This document shows positions 45,701 through 56,015 of a stretch of 64,000 nucleotides of DNA, in pieces; positions within the stretch are counted from its first letter, which is position 1; the number at the start of each line of letters is the position of its first letter. The DNA comes from Bathymodiolus brooksi (lineage: Eukaryota; Mollusca; Bivalvia; Mytilida; Modiolidae). A program made the position numbers and the translations under genes. The stretch lies in NCBI GenBank assembly GCA_963680875.1, contig OY804579.1:32969804-33033803 (forward strand), in the 5' to 3' direction. Below the pieces are notes generated by a model. That model made no database searches. It had not been told where the DNA came from and was given only the letters and a program-made list of their open reading frames with translations.

Positions 45701-48700
45701 ATTAATGTAAGGTTCACCAGAACTGATATAATCTCTGTACATGGAGATATATTAATCTAAGGCTCATCAGAACTAATATAATCTCTGTACATGGTGATAT
45801 ATTAATGTAAGGCTCATCAGAACTAATATAATCTCTTTACATGGTGATATATTAATCTAAGGCTCATCAGAACTAATATAATCTCTGTACATGGAGACAT
45901 ATTAATCTAAGGCTCATCAGAACTAATATAATCTCTGTACATGGAGATATATTAATCTAAGGCTCATCAGATCTAATATAATCTCTGTACATGGTGATAT
46001 ATTAATCTAAGGCTCATCAGAACTAATATAATCTCTGTACATGGGGATATATTAATGTAAGGCTCACCAGAACTGATATAATCTCTGTACATGGAGATAT
46101 ATTAATCTAAGGCTCATCAGAACTAATATAATCTCTGTACATGGTGATATATTAATGTAAGGCTCATCAGAACTAATATAATCTCTGTACATGGGGATAT
46201 ATTAATGTAAGGTTCACCAGAACTGATATAATCTCTGTACATGGAGATATATTAATCTAAGGCTCATCAGAACTAATATAATCTCTGTACATGGTGATAT
46301 ATTAATCTAAGGCTCATCAGAACTAATATAATCTTTGTACATGGAGATATATTAATCTAAGGCTCATCAGAACTAATAAAACCTCTGTACATGGTGATAT
46401 ATTAATCTAAGGCTCATCAGAACTAATATAATCTCTGTACATGGTGATATATTAATCTGAGGCTCATCAGAACTAATATAATCTCTGTACATGGTGATAT
46501 ATTAATCTGAAGCTCATCAGAACTAATATAATCTCTGTACATGGAGATATATTAATGCAAGGCTCATCAGAACTAATATAATCTCTGTACATGGAGATAT
46601 ATTAATGTAAGGCATATCAGAACTAATATAATCTCTGTTCATGGTGATATATTAATTTAAGGCTCATCAAAACTAATATAATCTCTGTACATGGAGATAT
46701 ATTAATCTAAGGCTCATCAAAACTAATATAATCTCTGTACATGGAGATATATTAATCTAAGGCTCATCAGAATTAATATAATCTCTGTACATGGAGATAT
46801 ATTAATGTAACGCTCATCAGAACTAATATAATCTCTGTTCATGGAGATATATTAATCTAAGGCTCATCAGAACTAATATAATCTCTGTACAGGGAGTTAT
46901 ATTAATCTAAGGCTCATCAGAACTAATATAATCTCTGTACAGGGAGATATATTAATGTAAGGCTCATCAGAACTAATATAATCTCTGTACATGGTGATAT
47001 ATTAATCTAAGGTTCATCAGAACTAATATAATCTCTGTACATGGAGATATATTAATCTAAGGTTCATCAGAACTAATATAATCTCTGTACAGGGAGATAT
47101 ATTAATCTAAGGCTCATGAGAATTAATTTAATCTTTGTACATGGAGATATATTAATCTAAGTCTCATCAGAACTAATATAATCTCTGTACATGGAGATAT
47201 ATTAATATAAGTCTCATCAGAACCAATATATTCTCTGTACAGGGAGATATATTAATCTAAGGCTCATCAGAACTAATATAATCTATGTACATGGTGATAT
47301 ATTAATTTAAGGCTCATCAGAACTAATATAATCTCTGTACATGATTATATATTAATCTAAGGCTCATCAGAACTAATATAATATCTGTGCATGTTGATAT
47401 ATTAATCTAAGACTCATCAGAACTAATATAATCTCTGTACATGGAGATATATTAATCTAAGGCTCATCAGAACTGATATAATCTCTGTACATGGAGATAT
47501 ATTAATCTAAGGCTCATCAGAACTAATATAATCTCTGTACATGGAGATATATTAATCTAAGTCTCATCAGAACTAATATAATCTCTGTACATGGTGATAT
47601 ATTAATCTAAGGCTATCAGAACTAATATAATCTCTGTACATGGTGATATATTAATATAAGGCTCATCAGAACTAATATAATCTCTGTACATGGTGATATA
47701 TTAATCTAAGGCTCATCAGAACTAATATAATCTCTGTACATGGAGATATATTAATGTAAGGCTCATCAGAACTAATATAATCTCTGTACATGGTGATATA
47801 TTAATCTAATGCTCATCAGAACTAATATAATCTCTGTACAGGGAGATATGTTAATCTAAGGCTCATCAGAACTAATATAATCTCTGTACAGGGAGTTATA
47901 TTAATCTAAGGCTCATCAGAACTAATATAATCTCTGTACAGGGAGATATATTAATGTAAGGCTCATCAGAACTAATATAATCTCTGTACATGGTGATATA
48001 TTAATCTAAGGTTCATCAGAACTAATATAATCTCTGTACATGGAGATATATTAATCTAAGGTTCATCAGAACTAATATAATCTCTGTACAGGGAGATATA
48101 TTAATCTAAGGCTCATGAGAATTAATTTAATCTTTGTACATGGAGATATATTAATCTAAGTCTCATCAGAACTAATATAATCTCTGTACATGGAGATATA
48201 TTAATATAAGTCTCATCAGAACCAATATATTCTCTGTACAGGGAGATATATTAATCTAAGGCTCATCAGAACTAATATAATCTATGTACATGGTGATATA
48301 TTAATTTAAGGCTCATCAGAACTAATATAATCTCTGTACATGATTATATATTAATCTAAGGCTCATCAGAACTAATATAATATCTGTGCATGTTGATATA
48401 TTAATCTAAGACTCATCAGAACTAATATAATCTCTGTACATGGAGATATATTAATCTAAGGCTCATCAGAACTGATATAATCTCTGTACATGGAGATATA
48501 TTAATCTAAGGCTCATCAGAACTAATATAATCTCTGTACATGGAGATATATTAATCTAAGTCTCATCAGAACTAATATAATCTCTGTACATGGTGATATA
48601 TTAATCTAAGGCTATCAGAACTAATATAATCTCTGTACATGGTGATATATTAATATAAGGCTCATCAGAACTAATATAATCTCTGTACATGGTGATATAT

Positions 48701-51250
48701 TAATCTAAGGCTCATCAGAACTAATATAATCTCTGTACATGGAGATATATTAATGTAAGGCTCATCAGAACTAATATAATCTCTGTACATGGTGATATAT
48801 TAATCTAATGCTCATCAGAACTAATATAATCTCTGTACAGGGAGATATGTTAATCTAAGGCTCATCAGAACTAATATAATCTCTGTACATGGAGATATAT
48901 TAATCTAAGGCTCATCAGAACTAATATAATCTCTGTACATGGAGATATATTAATCTAAGGCTCATCAGAACTAATATAATCTCTGTACATGGAGATATAT
49001 TAATCTAAGGCTCATCAGAACTAATATAATCTCTGTGTATGGTGATATATTAATCTAAGACTCATCAGAACTAATATAATCTCTGTACATGGAGATATAT
49101 TAATCTAAGGCTCATCAGAACTAATATAATCTCTGTACATGGAGATATATTAATCTAAGGCTCATCAGAACTAATATAATCTCTGTACATGGTGATATAT
49201 TAATCTAAGGCTCATCAGAACTAATATAATCTCTTTACATGGAGATATATTAATGCAAGGCTCATCAGAACTAATATAATCTCTGTACATGGAGATATAT
49301 TAATGTAAGGCATATCAGAACTAATATAATCTCTGTTCATGGTGATATATTAATTTAAGGCTCATCAAAACTAATATAATCTCTGTACATGGAGATATAT
49401 TAATCTAAGGCTCATCAGAACTAATGTAATCTCTGTACATGGAGATATATTAATCTAAGGCTCATCAGAACTAATATAATCTCTCTACATGGAGATATAT
49501 TAATGTAACGCTCATCAGAACTAATATAATCTCTGTTCATGGAGATATATTAATCTAAGGCTCATCAGAACTAATATAATCTCTGTACAGGGAGTTATAT
49601 TAATCTAAGGCTCATCAGAACTAATATAATCTCTGTACAGGGAAATATATTAATGTAAGGCTCATCAGAACTAATATAATCTCTGGACATGGTGATATAT
49701 TAATCTAAGGTTCATCAGAACTAATATAATCTCTGTACATGGAGATATATTAATCTAAGGTTCATCAGAACTAATATAATCTCTGTACAGGGAGATATAT
49801 TAATCTAAGGCTCATGAGAATTAATTTAATCTTTGTACATGGAGATATATTAATCTAAGGCTCATCAGAACTAATATAATCTCTGTACAGGGAGATATAT
49901 TAATCTAAGGCTCATCAGAACTAATATAATCTATGTACATGGTAATATATTAATTTAAGGCTCATCAGAACTAATATAATCTCTGTACATGATGATATAT
50001 TAATCTAAGGCTCATCAGAACTAATATAATATCTGTGCATGTTGATATATTAATCTAAGACTCATCAGAACTAATATAATCTCTGTACATGGAGATATAT
50101 TAATCTAAGGCTCATCAGAACTGATATAATCTCTGTACATGGAGATATATTAATCTAAGGCTCATCAGAACTAATATAATCTCTGTACATGGAGATATAT
50201 TAATCTAAGGCTCATCAGAACTAATATAATCTCTGTACATGGTGATATATTAATCTAAGGCTATCAGAACTAATATAATCTCTGTACATGGTGATATATT
50301 AATATAAGGTTCATCAGAACTAATATAATCTCTGTACATGGTAATATATTAATCTAAGGCTCATCAGAACTAATATAATCTCTGTACATGGAGATATATT
50401 AATGTAAGGCTCATCAGAACTAATATAATCTCTGTACATGGTGATATATTAATCTAATGCTCATCAGAACTAATATAATCTCTGTACAGGGAGATATGTT
50501 AATCTAAGGCTCATCAGAACTAATATAATCTCTGTACATGGAGATATATTAATCTAAGGCTCATCAGAACTAATATAATCTCTGTACATGGAGATATATT
50601 AATCTAAGGCTCATCAGAACTAATTTAATCTCTGTACATGGAGATATATTAATCTAAGGCTCATCAGAACTAATATAATCTCTGTGTATGGTGATATATT
50701 AATCTAAGACTCATCAGAACTAATATAATCTCTGTACATGGAGATATATTAATCTAAGGCTCATCAGAACTAATATAATCTCTGTACATGGAGATATATT
50801 AATCTAAGGCTCATCAGAACTAATATAATCTCTGTGCATGGTGATATATTAATCTAAGACTCATCAGAACTAATATAATCTCTGTACATGGAGATATATT
50901 AATCTAAGGCTCATCAGAACTAATATAATCTCTGTACATGGAGATATATTAATCTAAGGCTCATCAGAACTAATATAATCTCTGTACATGGTGATATATT
51001 AATCTAAGGCTATCAGAACTAATATAATCTCTGTACATGGTGATATATTAATATAAGGCTCATCAGAACTAATATAATCTCTGTACATGGTGATATATTA
51101 ATCTAAGGCTCATCAGAACTAATATAATCTCTGTACATGGAGATATATTAATGTAAGGCTCATCAGAACTAATATAATCTCTGTACAGGGAGATATGTTA
51201 ATCTAAGGCTCATCAGAACTAATATAATCTCTGTACATGGAGATATATTA
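42790..51250. repeat. 1.87-kb satellite block repeated at an offset of 6,596 bp
   Basis: The block at about 42,790-44,655 recurs at about 49,386-51,250. Shared private variants are AGAACTAATG (42,821 and 49,417), the only CTCTGGACATGG monomers (near 43,085 and 49,681), AGGGAAATAT, and CTAATTTAATCTCTG near 44,024 and 50,620. The offset equals 132 monomers minus four, matching the four 49-bp monomers between the copies. It is not adjacent to its partner, so another duplication or insertion of monomers has separated them. Confidence 0.82.
46891..48888. repeat. Tandem 999-bp higher-order repeat (20 monomers, one of 49 bp)
   Basis: Copy 1 (46,891-47,889) and copy 2 (47,890-48,888) both run from an AGGGAGTTAT monomer through CATGAGAATT, AATATATTCTC, TACATGATTATA and a 49-bp GGCTATCAG monomer to a GAGATATGTTA monomer. 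Matching markers are 999 bp apart. The same cassette occurs as adjacent or partial copies near 37,650/38,640 and 41,990/42,990 and in shortened form near 49,590, so it is a recurring unit of the right third of the array. Confidence 0.85.
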
Positions 51251-51929
51251 ATCTAAGGCTTATCAGAACTAATATAATCTCTGTATATGGTGATATATTA
51301 ATCTAAGGCTCATCAGAACTAATATAATCTCTGTACATGGAGATATATTAATCTAAGGCTCATCAGAACTAATATAATCTCTGTGCATGGTGATATATTA
51401 ATCTAAGACTCATCAGAACTAATATAATCTCTGTACATGGAGATATATTAATCTAAGGCTCATCAGAACTAATATAATCTCTGTACATGGTGATATATTA
51501 ATCTAAGGCTATCAGAACTAATATAATCTCTCTACATGGTGATATATTAATATAAGGCTCATCAGAACTAATATAATCTCTGTACATGGTGATATATTAA
51601 TCTAAGGCTCATCAGAACTAATATAATCTCTGTGCATGGTGATATATTAATCTAAGACTCATCAGAACTAATATAATCTCTGTACAGGGAGATATGTTAA
51701 TTTAAGGCTCATCAGAACTAATATAATCTCTGTACATGGAGATATATTAATCTAAGGCTCATCAGAACTAATATAATATCTGTACATGGAGATATATTAA
51801 TCTAAGGCTCATCAGAACTAATATAATCTCTGTACATGGAGATATATTAATCTAAGGCTCATCAGAACTAATATAATCTCTGTGCATGGTGATATATTAA
51901 TCTAAGACTCATCAGAACTAATATAATCT

Positions 51930-52205
51930 CTGTACATGGAGATATATTAAGCTAAGGCTCATCAGAACTAATATAATCTCTGTACATGGAGATATATTAA
52001 TCTAAGGCTCATCAGAACTAATATCATCTCTGTACATGGAGATATAATAATCTAAGGCTCATCAGAACTAATATAATCTCTGTACATGGAGATATTTTAA
52101 TCTATGGTTCATCAGAACTAATATAATCTCTGTACATTGAGATATATTAATCTAAGGCTCATCAGAACTAATATGATCTCTGTACATGGTGATATATTGA
52201 TGTAA
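51930..52205. repeat. Decaying right edge of the satellite array
   Basis: The last five or six monomers carry singletons not seen inside the array: AAGCTAAGG near 51,948, ATATCATCTC near 52,021, GATATAATAA near 52,041, GATATTTTAATCTATGG near 52,091, TACATTGAG near 52,135 and ATATGATCTC near 52,172. Periodicity stops inside a monomer at about 52,205, where GATATATTGATGTAA runs into unique sequence. Extra private changes at an array end are the expected result of weaker homogenisation there. Confidence 0.85.
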
Positions 52206-52233
52206 CATTATTTGAAGCAGATTCCATTCATAG

Positions 52234-52581
52234 TGAGTGATTGTTGTTTAACACCAACTCAGCAAGTTTTAAGCTATATCATGGAGAGAACAAGTTAGTT
52301 ATTTTCAATGAGGCCTGCTTTGAACTAGACAAACACACTTACATAGTGCTAGTGCTAGTTCACTGAACTGAGTCCGCGGGTAAGCATGTCGCCCGACAGG
52401 GACACATTATCCTGATTCAGAGCCAACCAGTCTTTGCTCTTACTCCTTAATGCTGCATGCTTACCGGAGAAGCAATGAATACCAATTTTATAGTCTTTGA
52501 GTTTGACCCGATCGAGGCTCGAACCCACGATCTACCGCACTCGAGGCGAGCACGCTAACCATTACACTACCGATGCGGTTA
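52234..52581 (-). mobile_element. tRNA-derived SINE with target-site duplication
   Basis: On the minus strand the element begins near 52,581 with a tRNA-like head (to about 52,505). The head has an A-box-like TAGTGTAATGGTTAGCG (52,553-52,569) and a B box GGTTCGAGCCT (52,515-52,525), the internal RNA polymerase III promoter. A central region of the type shared by molluscan SINEs follows (by memory; subfamily not assigned). The 3' end is a LINE-like tail, TTAAACAACAATCACTCACT, near 52,234-52,255. The flanks ATTCCATTCATAG (52,221-52,233) and ATTCCATTTATAG (52,582-52,594) agree at 12 of 13 bases and look like the target-site duplication. Length is about 348 bp. It is not a functional tRNA gene: the arms do not fold cleanly and the unit continues beyond the tRNA part. 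Confidence 0.85.
52505..52580 (-). promoter_or_regulatory. Pol III A/B-box promoter in the SINE head
   Basis: Split internal promoter read on the minus strand: A box at 52,553-52,569 and B box at 52,515-52,525, with 27 bases between them. The B box (GGTTCGAGCCT) is close to the canonical GGTTCGANTCC. It would drive transcription towards the satellite array, whose edge is about 300 bp downstream. Confidence 0.65.
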
Positions 52582-52639
52582 ATTCCATTTATAGACATTA
52601 TAACCATGCAATGAATAAAAATAAATATGACTTATTATG

Positions 52640-53100
52640 ACACCACCGGGATTAAGGTAGATACAATGATATATAAAACACTACACAGAAAACTAAAGAT
52701 CGAGCAACACGAACCCAACTATAACCGGAGTGGTCTCAGATGCTCTGGAAAGGTAAACAGTTCCTGCTCCACCAGTGACACCCGCCATATTACTATTGTT
52801 ACATATCCGGTGATTATTCATGAATGAGGAAAGGACCGAATTGCGATTACAGCAAACCGAACACATATACCATAACGGTTAACCAAGCAAAACTTTGGAT
52901 GTGATGACTTCAACTTAATAACTAGACACCCTTGGTTCAGTAGCTTCCTTGTTAGCAGTAACAACAGGAAATTATGGTAAGAACCACAAGATCTGGAATA
53001 TCTTATCAGCTGAGAGAGATATACTCCATATGCAGGTGTTGCCGAAATGTTGGACATATAAATGGAAAGTTCACAATGGGAAAATTGAAATCATCTCAAC
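52640..53100 (-). pseudogene. Reverse-transcriptase element fragment, copy 1 (C-terminus plus 3' tail)
   Basis: Minus-strand translation at about 52,818-53,098 gives a broken C-terminal piece of a retroelement polymerase. DDFNFPIVNFPF is followed, after a frameshift near 53,055, by SNISATPAYGVYLSQLIRY and later LLLTRKLLNQG and NRYGI. I recall this block (PAYGVYxSQLIRYxRxC...LLTRKLLxQG...) as the end of an abundant reverse-transcriptase family in bivalves; its clade is not assigned here. A few codons are missing after SYHNF. The element's non-coding tail continues to about 52,640; part of it is shared with 62,321-62,409. The catalytic motifs are absent, so the copy is dead. The same region in copy 2 (54,996-55,210) is in the same orientation. 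Confidence 0.75.
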
Positions 53101-53335
53101 ATATTCCCATGTCTTAATTACTTACATGAAGGCTAAAGGAGAATAATGCAGTTATCTCTATTTCTCTGTATCAGCATGTTCCGATGTCTTAACTACTTGC
53201 ATGAAGACACAATGAGAATTATCGTGATGTCTCTATCCTTCTGTATCAGTATGTTCCGATGTCTTAATTACTTACCTAAAGCCACAAGAAGAATAATCCA
53301 CATATTTATATCCCTCTGTATTAACATTGTCACAT
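53101..53335. repeat. 75-bp minisatellite, about three copies
   Basis: A unit with CATGTCTTAATTACTTACATG or a close variant recurs every 75 bp: CCCATGTCTT at 53,106, CCGATGTCTT at 53,181 and CCGATGTCTT at 53,256. Each is followed by a purine-rich stretch and a CTCTGTATCAGNATGTT-like stretch. Because 75 is a multiple of 3, a plus-strand frame of 63 codons stays open and shows two near-identical peptide repeats. I regard this as a by-product of the repeat length, not a gene. It directly abuts the reverse-transcriptase fragment on its left. Confidence 0.8.
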
Positions 53336-54352
53336 AAAAATGGAATGAGAAATGTAACACAGTAATTTACTTTTAACATAACAAATGGGTTCTATTTTAA
53401 TTACCCCCGCCCCTATAGTTAATGATATATAATTCTACAATCTGTATCCAATAAATCATTAGTACGAGTGTTTGACTTAGTGTTATGCCTGTATTTATGT
53501 TTGTATTTCAAATACCCTTTTTTCCAATATCTTATTTGATTAAAGGTAAGCTACCCAAGCGGATGGGTGGTCATATATCAGACATCAAATAGCAATGGCA
53601 ATGCTATTGTTTATCAACATTTCAATTAGCCTGATCATTTAATGCTGTGGAAGCGACATCCACGAAACTATACAATTTGGCTAACTATTCTATCATAGCA
53701 ATACCTCTCCGTAGAAAAAATGAAAACTCCTGGATTAGGGAACCATGAACTGCAACACATTATAGTTTTAACGATGAAATGTGTGGTATATGTATTCTAT
53801 CAAATTATATATGTTGTCCAGTGAATGTGATGGATATTTTCAATTTCCCTTCTCAGCTTAGACGGAGCCATAGTCAGTGCACACCTCTTATAGTCCATGA
53901 TGTTTTACTGGCTTGTGACGTTACACAGAAGCCGCTGGGTATGCATCACATTCACACGAAACAATATTCGCTACTCCTTTCAAAACTGCGTTTCTTGAAC
54001 AATTATTGCTTGGCAAAGCTCGTCACAAATCCAAATGCAAATTAATACATACTTACAAATATTGCACACCCCCTTGACACTTTTTATTGAAGTTCCCCTA
54101 CAAAGCCAGGAAATTGGGTGGTCATGACATTAGTTGTGTTTTAGGGGTATCGATATTGCCTCGGAATTATTCCGACGTGTGATATATTTTGTTTTTCATT
54201 TTATCACAGATTTTTTTCAGTCCTGCTGGAATTACGAAATATTACACAGATAAACGATCTGTTTTTAAGCTCTTGTGTGCCAAGAAAGCTCTTGATGTCA
54301 TTAATGGATGCAATATTCTTGATCACAAATCAGAAAAATCTAAAATTCTTCT
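53336..54352. other. No recognisable gene (about 1.0 kb)
   Basis: AT-rich unique-looking sequence. A plus-strand frame of 88 codons (53,779-54,045) has no family signature, no splice context that I can support and no homology that I recognise, and is likely chance. A small dyad (ATAGCA with TGCTAT, near 53,588-53,606) is too short to mean much. Nothing else is supported. Confidence 0.6.
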
Positions 54353-54583
54353 GTTCCGATTATCACATATACCTATACTACACATATTACAACTAAGATA
54401 TTCAACTACAAATAGATGTTGGATGATTTTAACATTAATGACTTCAAGCATAAATCTCCTGATTGCCCTTGTGGAAGTTTCTTATTCATATATATTCCGG
54501 ATACCCATGGTGTACATAGTGAGATTAACATTGTGTACGAAATGTTAACAAGAGGGCCGAAATACCATCAGTTACGTCCATAG
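54353..54583 (+). pseudogene. Degenerate retroelement protein fragment
   Basis: One plus-strand frame reads VPIITYTYT, then KIFNYK, a TAG stop near 54,415, MLDDFNINDFKHKSPDC and PCGSFLFIYIP, and ends INIVYEMLTRGPKYHQLRP before a stop at 54,581. The order tyrosine-threonine-rich stretch, KIFNY, CxC, then a GPKY box matches what I recall of the region N-terminal to the polymerase in the same broad class of mollusc retroelements as copies 1 and 2. It lies on the opposite strand to those copies, so it is a separate insertion or an inverted piece. Only the internal stop breaks the frame. The family call is from memory and moderate. Confidence 0.5.
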
Positions 54584-54834
54584 ATTTGAAACATAACTTT
54601 AATAATCTTGTGGATTCTTCCCAATATGTGAAGGTGTGAAGATGTTGATACAAATTAAAACAACAAACCTTAATGGGGACAATGTCCACTCCCACAACAC
54701 ATATATGTAAAGACCCATGTGGTTTTTTTCTTCTTCAAAACACCTTACCTGCATGACGAGTATGCTGCTTTCCCTGCAGACAAGACCCATAACAAAATCT
54801 TTTTTTTTCTTCTATATATTTCGCATTAAGAAAA

Positions 54835-55935
54835 GTTTGAAAAGATACCAAATGGTTAATCAGAAGCAATCCTTAAATCAAAGAAGGACAGATAGTACAA
54901 TGGTCAAAAGAAAAAGGACATGTGGCACTCGTCTCTCGTTACTCTTGTTACAAACCTGGTGGTACGTCATAAATGAGAAAAGGACCGGATTATGATTACG
55001 ACAAAAGGAACATATCCGTGGTCATTTGCGATACATATACTCCGTACCGGTCAACCGAGTTATTGTGACAACTGTAAACCTTTCGAAATAATGACTTCAA
55101 CTTAACCACTAGGAAATCTTGCTTCAATACCTTCCTTGTAAGCAGCAGTCCTCTATCAAGGAAATCATGATAAGAACCACAAGCTCTGGGATATCGGATC
55201 AATTAAGAGATATATGTACGAATAAAGGGACAAGCCGGCAAGAAGGGGAGCACAGTCAGTACCCATAGGAATTCCGATTGTCTGTTGAAAATACGCCCAC
55301 CAAACATAGCAAAAATATTGTTAATCAAAAACCCGAGCATTTTGATGATATCAATTTTAGAGAGCTTTTTGATAGAATCAGAGTGGATTTTTAATCAAAT
55401 AAAATTTCTCCCTCCCTAATACAAGATATTTACATCTAAGTTGGTCATTCTTCTTGATGAAACACAATGCTTGAGTGTTTGAAGAGAAAAATAGGTATTC
55501 GCAATGTACATTATCAGAGTGGTTCTAGAATAGTGTAATTAGGTTGAATGTAACTGTTATTCTTACTCGATTTGAATATATAGTAGAACGTTTCCATAAA
55601 ATTCGTACAGAAAGGCAATGCTTAAGTAACGCGACAATGAGTTGTGATAAGTGGACGGACCGTAATTGTCATAATTTCTTGGGGTATTAAATGCCCAAAG
55701 ACTAATATGTTAAGCAGTGATAGCTTAAAACATAAGATTGTTTTGTTAGTTATTTTAATCAGACATTAGTATTCTACATTCGTATGTGCTACAATATGTC
55801 ATCTCTTTTCTTATAGTATCTCAGTGAATATAATCCCAGTTCTAACCTGCATTCGGAGTACACAATTTGGCTGCGTGTTCTATTAATCTACCGTAGGACG
55901 TGATACAATGAATTCTGAGTATCATCCCTGATGGT
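54835..55935 (-). pseudogene. Reverse-transcriptase element fragment, copy 2 with internal deletion
   Basis: Minus-strand coding remnants are, in order: ALCFIKKNDQLRCKYLVLG (near 55,475-55,420), a frameshift, SIKKLSKIDIIKML and INNIFAMFGGRIF, another frameshift, GIPMGTDCAPLLAG (near 55,277-55,235), and then directly YIS-stop-LIRYPRACGSYHDF, LLLTRKVLKQ and VDRYGVYVSQMTTDMF, ending at a stop at 54,996. GIPMGT...A is the conserved reverse-transcriptase block before the catalytic YxDD. The sequence jumps from just after it to the C-terminal block, so the active-site region has been deleted. Non-coding tail extends to about 54,835. Degenerate upstream sequence may reach about 55,935. Same family and orientation as the copy at 52,640-53,100. 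Confidence 0.72.
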
Positions 55936-56015
55936 TGTATATCCTATATAAAAATTCCAACAAAGTAAGAGTAAACTATCATGTAGAAATTTAGAGCAGA
56001 GATTATCTGGTTTAA

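Larger units (their letters stand above)
1..52205. repeat. 50-bp satellite array, about 1,044 tandem monomers
   Basis: The whole stretch is a head-to-tail array of a 50-bp monomer in one orientation; the copy at 301-350 matches the consensus. The monomer starts AGATATATTA, carries CTCATCAGAACT in the middle and ends CTCTGTACATGG, and is about 30% GC. Substitutions look most frequent at monomer positions 1 (A/T/G), 12-13 (CT/GT/TT/CA/AT/GC) and 42-48 (GTACATG, GTACAGG, GTTCATG, TTACATG, GTGCATG). Following the register along the array, I find only eleven 1-bp deletions and no insertions. Fifty is not a multiple of 3 and every frame on both strands meets stop codons within a few monomers, so it is non-coding. 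No spacer, transposon or gene interrupts it. The left end is outside the window. I do not recognise it as a named satellite; a centromeric, pericentromeric or interstitial location cannot be told from sequence. Confidence 0.98.

Noticed and set aside
1..52205. Regular repeats resembling a CRISPR array
   Set aside because: Repeats are contiguous with no unique spacers, the monomer is 50 bp, there are over a thousand copies, and the surrounding DNA is eukaryotic with spliced exons and LINEs.
1..52205. Hammerhead-ribozyme core: the minus strand of every monomer contains CTGATGAG
   Set aside because: The 8-mer matches the first conserved box of hammerhead ribozymes, which do occur in some animal satellites and mussel retrozymes. 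However, the consensus monomer has no GAAA box, no stem II pairing and no placed cleavage triplet. Rare GAAA-bearing monomers (TTTCATGG, near 14,590 and 14,690) are isolated.
1..52205. Coding minisatellite
   Set aside because: The 50-bp period shifts frame each unit, and TAA, TAG or TGA codons occur in all frames on both strands.
52505..52580. Functional tRNA gene on the minus strand
   Set aside because: A and B boxes are present, but the acceptor and anticodon arms do not pair well, and the sequence continues into a 350-bp unit with a LINE-like tail and target duplication, so it is a SINE head.
53146..53337. 63-codon plus-strand frame with repeated peptide
   Set aside because: Explained by the 75-bp minisatellite; no other coding evidence.
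53779..54045. 88-codon plus-strand frame
   Set aside because: No recognisable motif, composition or splice context.
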